NCBI RefSeq assembly: GCF_000179915.2
Contig: NC_014963.1
Span: 3,844,001-3,908,000 of the forward strand
Origin: Terriglobus saanensis SP1PR4
GTDB taxonomy: Bacteria; Acidobacteriota; Terriglobia; Terriglobales; Acidobacteriaceae
Direction: 5' to 3'
DNA length: 64,000 nt
Of this stretch, positions 57,960 to 64,000 are shown piece by piece (position 1 is the first letter of the stretch; each line of letters opens with the position of its first letter). The translations under genes were made by a program, and so were the position numbers. Under the pieces are notes generated by a model. That model was not told where the DNA came from and did no database searches. It worked only from the letters and a program-made list of their open reading frames with translations.

Positions 57960-58565
57960 ATGTCGTTTCGCCGTAGCCTCACGTTCTTGTTCGTCAACTG
58001 CGCCGTCTTTGCCGGAGGCATGGAGTGGGCCTTCCACCGGGCGCAACCGGTGCTCGGCACCCCGGTCATCTCCTACCTGCTCTCACGCTCGAAGAACCCC
58101 TCTGGCTACCCGATCGCCGCTTTTGCGCTGATCTTTTCCGCTCTCTTCCTCGCCGCCTCGGCCAGCGGCCTTCCGGGTAATGCGCCTCGCCGACTGGTGC
58201 GCGCTGGCTGTGTCGGCTTGTTCGTGATGGCGGTGCTGGCCTTCTTTGTCGAAAGCCTGGGCTCGCTGCACGATGCGCTCTCCGCCGTCACGCTGATAGG
58301 TCTACTGCTCGGCGTCGCCTTTGGCATCGCGTCCTTGCATGCCGCAGCTACCAAAATGGGAAGGATCGTGATCTGGACTGCGCTCGGGGCCCTGCTCCTC
58401 CTCGTACTGCTTCTGGTGGATGCCTACATCGATACGGGCTTCTTCAACAACAGCTCCTGGTGGCGAAACTTAGCAGAAGCGGAGTGGGCGCTGATCGCGG
58501 TCATCGACGCGGCGCTGGCTGCTATTTTGATCACAGCACAGCGCCGCTCTCAGCGGCGTACTTAG
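57960..58565 (+). CDS. Uncharacterised polytopic membrane protein
   Basis: About 201 residues with five or six hydrophobic segments, including FRRSLTFLFVNCAVFAGGME and GRIVIWTALGALLLLVLLLV. The ATG at 57960 puts the first segment at the N terminus. It diverges from the DUF6677-like gene and overlaps the M24 peptidase gene tail to tail by four bases. No family is recognised with confidence. Confidence 0.6.
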   Translation: MSFRRSLTFLFVNCAVFAGGMEWAFHRAQPVLGTPVISYLLSRSKNPSGYPIAAFALIFSALFLAASASGLPGNAPRRLVRAGCVGLFVMAVLAFFVESLGSLHDALSAVTLIGLLLGVAFGIASLHAAATKMGRIVIWTALGALLLLVLLLVDAYIDTGFFNNSSWWRNLAEAEWALIAVIDAALAAILITAQRRSQRRT

Positions 58566-59755
58566 ATCCTCACCAGCTCACGCTGAATCTTCCCGGTCAC
58601 CACGGCCTTCCCGACGGAGGTCATCATATCTATCTCGCTGCGTACCCCGAAACACTCCGGCCCCGGTGGAAGATAGATTCCCGGCTCCACGGAAAAGCAC
58701 GTCATGGGCAGAATGCGGCGTTCGTCGTGCGTCTCCAGGTTGTCGAGATGCGCCCCTGCGCCGTGTAGCTCCGTTCCGATATTGTGGCCGGTGCGGTGCG
58801 TGAAGTGCTGCGCGAAACCGGCTTCTCGAATGACCGCGCGAGCAGCATCGTCGGCCTCCCAGCCCGCAATCGGCAGGTTGTCCGCAAACCTTTTTTCGAC
58901 GAGGTGGATGGCCGCATCCCGCGCGTCGCGCACCGTGGTGAAGACAAGCTGCTCCAAAGGCGTCGGCTCGCGATCCACAACGCCGGTCCACGTGATGTCG
59001 TACCAGACGGCGTCGGGACGGTCTGCCTGCTTGCCCCAGATATCAATCAGAACGAAGGAGCCGCGCCGGATCTCCGCAGCGCTTCCCTGCACCGGTTCAT
59101 AATGGGAATCCGCCGCGTTCGCACCCACGCTGACATTGGGTCCGTGCTCCCAGACGAGGCCTTCGCGTTGCATCGCGTCAGCCAGCCACGTGACCATCTG
59201 GAACTCATCCAGACGCGCTCCCGCACGAACCATATCGCCCATATGTTTCCAACCAGCTTCGAGGATCGCGTCGATCTTGCGCTGGGCCACGTAGTGCGTG
59301 GCGACTTGATCTGCAGTGAGTACGGCTTCGAACTCACTAACTAGATCAGCGGACGAGACGATCTCTTTACCCATCTCGCGCAGCAGCTCAATCGTTCCTG
59401 CATCGACCATGGAGACGTACATGATGGCATTGCGCGGGGAGTACTGCATCGCAAGCTTGCCTGCGCCGGAGAGCATCGCGGCCAGCGCCGCTTCAAGCTC
59501 CTGCCACGTCGAGTAAAGCGTCTTCGAGCCCGGCAAGGTATCCAGGCGACCGGCTTCGATGCGGTGCGACAGCTTCTTCGGCTCACCTTCTGCGGGGAGA
59601 AAGTAAAACCATCGTCGCGTGACGTGCATGGAAGGGTCCAGGCCGAGGATGCCATAGGCGAGCGGGTCCCGCCCATGGTGGTCGTAAAAGAGCCAGCCGT
59701 CCAGATTTTGTTTGCGCAGCTGGGCCTGAATCGCTTCGAGTTTTTCTGTCGTCAT
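58562..59755 (-). CDS. M24-family metallopeptidase (Xaa-Pro aminopeptidase-like)
   Basis: A 397-residue pita-bread metallopeptidase. The creatinase-like N-terminal domain (about 1-150) is followed by the catalytic domain. All five metal ligands can be matched: VLIDIWGK (Asp), WYDITWTG (Asp), GHNIGTELHG (His), CFSVEPGIYL (Glu) and VRSEIDMM (Glu). It may be an aminopeptidase P or a dipeptidase; no signal peptide is seen. Confidence 0.88.
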   Translation of the reverse strand: MTTEKLEAIQAQLRKQNLDGWLFYDHHGRDPLAYGILGLDPSMHVTRRWFYFLPAEGEPKKLSHRIEAGRLDTLPGSKTLYSTWQELEAALAAMLSGAGKLAMQYSPRNAIMYVSMVDAGTIELLREMGKEIVSSADLVSEFEAVLTADQVATHYVAQRKIDAILEAGWKHMGDMVRAGARLDEFQMVTWLADAMQREGLVWEHGPNVSVGANAADSHYEPVQGSAAEIRRGSFVLIDIWGKQADRPDAVWYDITWTGVVDREPTPLEQLVFTTVRDARDAAIHLVEKRFADNLPIAGWEADDAARAVIREAGFAQHFTHRTGHNIGTELHGAGAHLDNLETHDERRILPMTCFSVEPGIYLPPGPECFGVRSEIDMMTSVGKAVVTGKIQRELVRI

Positions 59756-59821
59756 GGATCGCCTCGACAGAAGTTTACCCGGAGGATTCAGGCCGCGCGA
59801 TGGGGATGTTATTCGACGTGC

Positions 59822-61354
<1,533 letters not shown>

Positions 61355-61579
61355 TCAAGTGTAGTCCAGTCTGGAAATGGTTGTATGCGGCGGAGATTTA
61401 TACCACCGCAAAGCCGTTTGAACCGCCCCGCGCGAGGAAGATACCCGGAATCTCGATCTTCAATTCTGTTCTGACCAATCCCATTACTTTGGTTCCTGCA
61501 GAAACGATTGCCTCTGCCCGACTCTGGGCATTCAGTGGATACGCAGAAGCCTAGATTTGAAACAGGTTAGGTGCAATCT

Positions 61580-62344
61580 ATGATTCTTGAGCCAACCTCC
61601 AACACCGGCTGTAGGGATTGTCGGGATGGAGTCGAAGAGCCATTTCCTTTTACCATGGCGTTTCAACCCATTGTTGACGTTGAAACGCGCACCGTCCGAA
61701 CCTACGAGGCCCTGGTCCGCGGCCCAGAAAACCAGCCAGCGTCTGAAGTGCTCGCCATGGTCAATGAAAAAAATCGCTATGCCTTCGATCAGGCGTGCCG
61801 CGTGAAGGCCATTCGTCTGGCCTCAGAGCTGGGCATGGTGAAAACGGGAGCGCGCCTCGCCGTGAACTTCATGCCCGAGGCCATCTATAGCCCGTCAGGC
61901 TGCATTCAGAAAACTCTTCGGGCAGCACGGCAATACAAGTTCCCACTTGATCGGCTTATCTTCGAGATCACCGAACACGAGCCAGTTCGCAATACGGCCC
62001 ACCTGAAGAGCATTATCAAGGAGTACAAGAAGCATGGTTTCGGGATCGCCCTGGATGACTTTGGCGCGGGGTATAACGGCCTGAGCCTGCTTGCCGAGTT
62101 GGATCCCGACATCGTCAAACTCGATGCGCGGCTTATCAAGGAGCTGCATCTGCGACCCCGGTCGCAGGCGATCGTGCGCGCCATGACTGAACTTTGCAAG
62201 TCTCTCGACATCACGGTCGTGGGCGAAGCCATAGAGACAGTGGAAGAGTGTGAGGCCCTCCAGGCCTGCGGCGTACACCTGATGCAGGGATTTTTCTTTG
62301 CCCAACCCCTCTTTGAGGGGTTGCCTGAAGTGACGTGGCGTTAG
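61580..62344 (+). CDS. Stand-alone EAL-domain c-di-GMP phosphodiesterase
   Basis: A 254-residue single-domain protein. The EAL motif is YEALVRG. Metal and catalytic residues are all present: NFMPE (Asn), FEITEHE (Glu), LDDFGAGYNGL (Asp-Asp), VKLDARL (Lys), VVGEAIET (Glu) and LMQGFFFAQP (Gln). It should cleave c-di-GMP to pGpG. It has no visible sensor domain, so control must come from expression or a partner. The ATG at 61580 is preferred to the GTG at 61571. An N-terminal CRDC lies before the fold. Confidence 0.9.
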   Translation: MILEPTSNTGCRDCRDGVEEPFPFTMAFQPIVDVETRTVRTYEALVRGPENQPASEVLAMVNEKNRYAFDQACRVKAIRLASELGMVKTGARLAVNFMPEAIYSPSGCIQKTLRAARQYKFPLDRLIFEITEHEPVRNTAHLKSIIKEYKKHGFGIALDDFGAGYNGLSLLAELDPDIVKLDARLIKELHLRPRSQAIVRAMTELCKSLDITVVGEAIETVEECEALQACGVHLMQGFFFAQPLFEGLPEVTWR

Positions 62345-62377
62345 GCGCTTCCCAAACTTGTGCGATAAAGTTGGTGC

Positions 62378-63043
62378 ATGCGTTTGAGTAAGGTTTTCGC
62401 TTTGGTAGTCTGTGCTCTTTCTGTAACTGCTGTGCGTGCGCAAGTGGGCGTATATCTCCTGGCGACTGGGCAGCATATGTCGAGCATTAACTACACGGAC
62501 ACGTTGAGTACGACAACGCCCCAGGCCACCGGAAGCGGACATATTTCGCCCTTGGGTTTTACGGGCGGTGTTTACTACGACTTCCACACCTTTGGTCCGA
62601 TCCGGGTAGGCGCTGACCTGCGTGGTGGCATAACGTCGAGCCAGAAGAGCGCGCTTGGCGTGGAAAATGCCGCCGGCGGTCACGTAGGAACGGTGCTGGG
62701 CGGAGCCCGAGGCAGTTTGGCGACGCATATTGGGCCAGTGAAGGTCGACCCCTATGTTCAGGTCTCCTTCGGTCTGGTGCAGACCAACTACGGCATCTAC
62801 ACCCCTGTGGCCAACCAGGGAACGAACCGTCTGAACAACTTCGGTATGACGGGCTACCTTGGAGCGGATGTTCACCTGGCTCCCATCGCTTCCCTGCGCT
62901 TTGAGGGCGGATCGGGCGCTGTGCTCGCGGGATCGCGACCCAACAGCCTGAGTGGGCAGCGATACAGCGTCAGCTCCGGCGCAATTCCGCTGCAGACGTT
63001 CAGCATTGGGATTGTGTTCCATGGACGTCCACGGACCGATTAG
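62378..63043 (+). CDS. Outer-membrane beta-barrel protein
   Basis: A 221-residue exported protein with a signal peptide ending near VRAQ. Alternating hydrophobic strands follow, for example VKVDPYVQVSFGLVQTNYG and LRFEGGSGAVL, and the end FSIGIVFHGRP resembles a barrel closing strand. It fits the OmpA/OmpW-like small barrel group. It lies 33 bases after the EAL gene. Confidence 0.75.
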   Translation: MRLSKVFALVVCALSVTAVRAQVGVYLLATGQHMSSINYTDTLSTTTPQATGSGHISPLGFTGGVYYDFHTFGPIRVGADLRGGITSSQKSALGVENAAGGHVGTVLGGARGSLATHIGPVKVDPYVQVSFGLVQTNYGIYTPVANQGTNRLNNFGMTGYLGADVHLAPIASLRFEGGSGAVLAGSRPNSLSGQRYSVSSGAIPLQTFSIGIVFHGRPRTD

Positions 63044-63101
63044 GTCTTCACTTTCCTTCTGAGATCGGCGCCGCGCTCCAAGTGAGACCTCCTGACCGTA
63101 C

Positions 63102-63130
63102 TTGAATTTGCATGCCTGACCACCTATACT
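63102..63130 (+). promoter_or_regulatory. Sigma-70 promoter of the rimP-nusA operon
   Basis: TTGAAT at 63102-63107 and TATACT at 63125-63130 with a 17-base spacer: the clearest promoter in the window. Transcription would start near 63137, giving a 120-base leader. Confidence 0.7.
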
Positions 63131-63202
63131 GATTCATGCAGACGAACTTGCTGCCGCAGTAGGCGCGCCCTGAATGCACGGGCAGATGTGGCGGACGAGA
63201 TG

Positions 63203-63226
63203 AGTGGGCGAAAGCCCACTTTTTAT
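63203..63226 (+). promoter_or_regulatory. Attenuator-like hairpin in the rimP leader
   Basis: AGTGGGC pairs with GCCCACT around GAAA and is followed by TTTTTATTT, 21 bases before the AAAGGAGG ribosome site of rimP. It has the shape of an intrinsic terminator placed after the promoter, which suggests control of the operon by premature termination. Confidence 0.6.
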
Positions 63227-63258
63227 TTGCTCTAAAACGCACGAAAGGAGGCACGGCC

Positions 63259-63846
63259 ATGGCCCTTGAACTCGACAAAATTCGCGATGCAGCCGACCGT
63301 GTCGCTGCCTCGCATCAGCTTGAAATCGTTGAGGTTTCCTTTACCGGTGCAGGCAAATTCAGCGCCCTGCAGATCTTCGTAGAGAAGAATGCCGAGGGAC
63401 GCGCTGCCATGCTGCGCGAGGCGGAGACAGACGAGAGCAAAGCACTTCCCCGCGGTGTTCCCGTGGAAGCGCTTTCGGGCGTAACCCACCAGGATTGTGC
63501 GGCCTTTGCCACCGATTTCGGAACGCTTCTGGACGTGGAAGAGCTGGTTCCGGGAACGACCGAGTACACGCTGGAAGTCTCTTCTCCAGGCATTGAACGC
63601 AAGCTCTTCAAAACGGCCGACTACGAACGCTTCGCTGGCAGCCTGGTCACGCTGAAGACCTTCCAGGCGATCAACGGCACAAAGAACTTTACCGGGCGGA
63701 TGACGTTTACGGACGGCACCGCCACCCTGGACCTTGCCGCCGTGAAGGCCAAGGGAAAGAAAAAAGGAACAAAGGCTGAGGCTCCGCAGACGGTTGAAAT
63801 TCCCTTCAATGCCATCGAAAAAGCCCAGCTTGTGGCGGAAATTTAA
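63259..63846 (+). CDS. rimP: Ribosome maturation factor RimP
   Basis: A 195-residue factor needed for 30S subunit assembly. The N-terminal domain includes LEIVEVSFTGAGKFSALQIF; CAAFATDFGTLLDVEELVPG and YTLEVSSPGIERKLFKTADY are the family signature. The C-terminal SH3-like part is followed by a Lys-rich loop (AKGKKKGTKAE). It precedes nusA, its usual partner. A strong AAAGGAGG lies before the ATG. Confidence 0.94.
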   Translation: MALELDKIRDAADRVAASHQLEIVEVSFTGAGKFSALQIFVEKNAEGRAAMLREAETDESKALPRGVPVEALSGVTHQDCAAFATDFGTLLDVEELVPGTTEYTLEVSSPGIERKLFKTADYERFAGSLVTLKTFQAINGTKNFTGRMTFTDGTATLDLAAVKAKGKKKGTKAEAPQTVEIPFNAIEKAQLVAEI

Positions 63847-63916
63847 ACGCCGAAACCGGTTCTAGTAAGACGACACGCTCCACACAACTGAATAGAAGGT
63901 TTTGAGGTAACAGACC

Positions 63917-64000
63917 ATGGCAAGCGCACTGTATCAAGCAATTGAATTGATGAGCCGGGACAAAGGGATTGACCCGCAGATCGTTGTGGGCGCGGTAGAA
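63917..64000 (+). CDS. nusA: Transcription factor NusA (5' part, cut by the window end)
   Basis: The first 28 codons read MASALYQAIELMSRDKGIDP, then QIVVGAVE, the standard NusA start. The frame is open to the end. It follows rimP by 70 bases in the conserved rimP-nusA order. Confidence 0.9.
   Translation, partial: MASALYQAIELMSRDKGIDPQIVVGAVE

Overview
The window is a stretch of chromosome with high GC and dense genes. It suits an aerobic or microaerobic soil Acidobacteriota of the Terriglobus/Granulicella/Edaphobacter type (class Terriglobia). This placement is inferred, not computed. It rests on the family mix (Tat-exported oxidoreductases, an ACE-like M2 peptidase, a GH105 hydrolase, DUF4097 and DUF4337 proteins, DUF6677-like membrane proteins) and on gene style. 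No prophage, CRISPR array, plasmid origin or intact mobile element is visible.

Layout. 1-4.1 kb: cinA, plsY, gpsA, ftsY. 4.1-7 kb: two convergent Tat-exported proteins, a SelA-like PLP enzyme and a flavin amine oxidase. 7.2-9.1 kb: ribD and riboflavin synthase. 9.2-11.7 kb, minus strand: tdk, a VOC protein, YbjQ, trpD. 11.8-14.5 kb: sucCD and ndk. 14.5-19.2 kb, minus strand: a tightly packed ECF sigma, zinc-finger anti-sigma and two envelope proteins, the best candidate here for a little-described system. 19.4-21.9 kb: sodC, an SGNH hydrolase and a small secreted protein. 21.9-24.4 kb: a scarred, gene-poor stretch with a GNAT gene, a methyltransferase stump, two oppositely oriented pieces of an IS5-type transposase and a cyclophilin. 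24.4-30.0 kb, minus strand: a complete rRNA operon (16S, tRNA-Ile, tRNA-Ala, 23S, 5S) with processing stems and a terminator. 30-31 kb: its leader, two possible promoters and a 73-bp tandem repeat.

31.1-45.1 kb: a DUF4337 protein, ilvE, a class C beta-lactamase-like hydrolase, a type II NADH dehydrogenase, a sodium:solute symporter, an orphan molybdopterin oxidoreductase subunit, YihY, a translationally coupled MBL hydrolase and PRISE-type reductase, and a secreted protein with malectin-like and Fn3 domains. 45.1-52.4 kb, mostly minus strand: ACE-like peptidase, YggU/YggS, a DUF4188 protein with a small secreted partner, trxB, a DUF1440 protein and a GH105 hydrolase. 52.5-58.6 kb: DUF503, rbfA, a GT39/ArnT-like glycosyltransferase, a double GNAT protein and small membrane proteins, including a 56-residue ORF that is easy to miss. 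58.6-64 kb: an M24 peptidase, guaB, a stand-alone EAL protein, a beta-barrel protein, then rimP-nusA behind a clear promoter and an attenuator-like hairpin.

Two themes run through the whole window. First, a family of modular intergenic repeats (called A, B and C here) sits mostly at gene 3' ends. The stems of B and C vary by paired, compensating changes while their flanks stay constant, so the fold seems to be what is kept. Second, several regulatory palindromes and hairpins sit in intergenic space with no regulator gene nearby.
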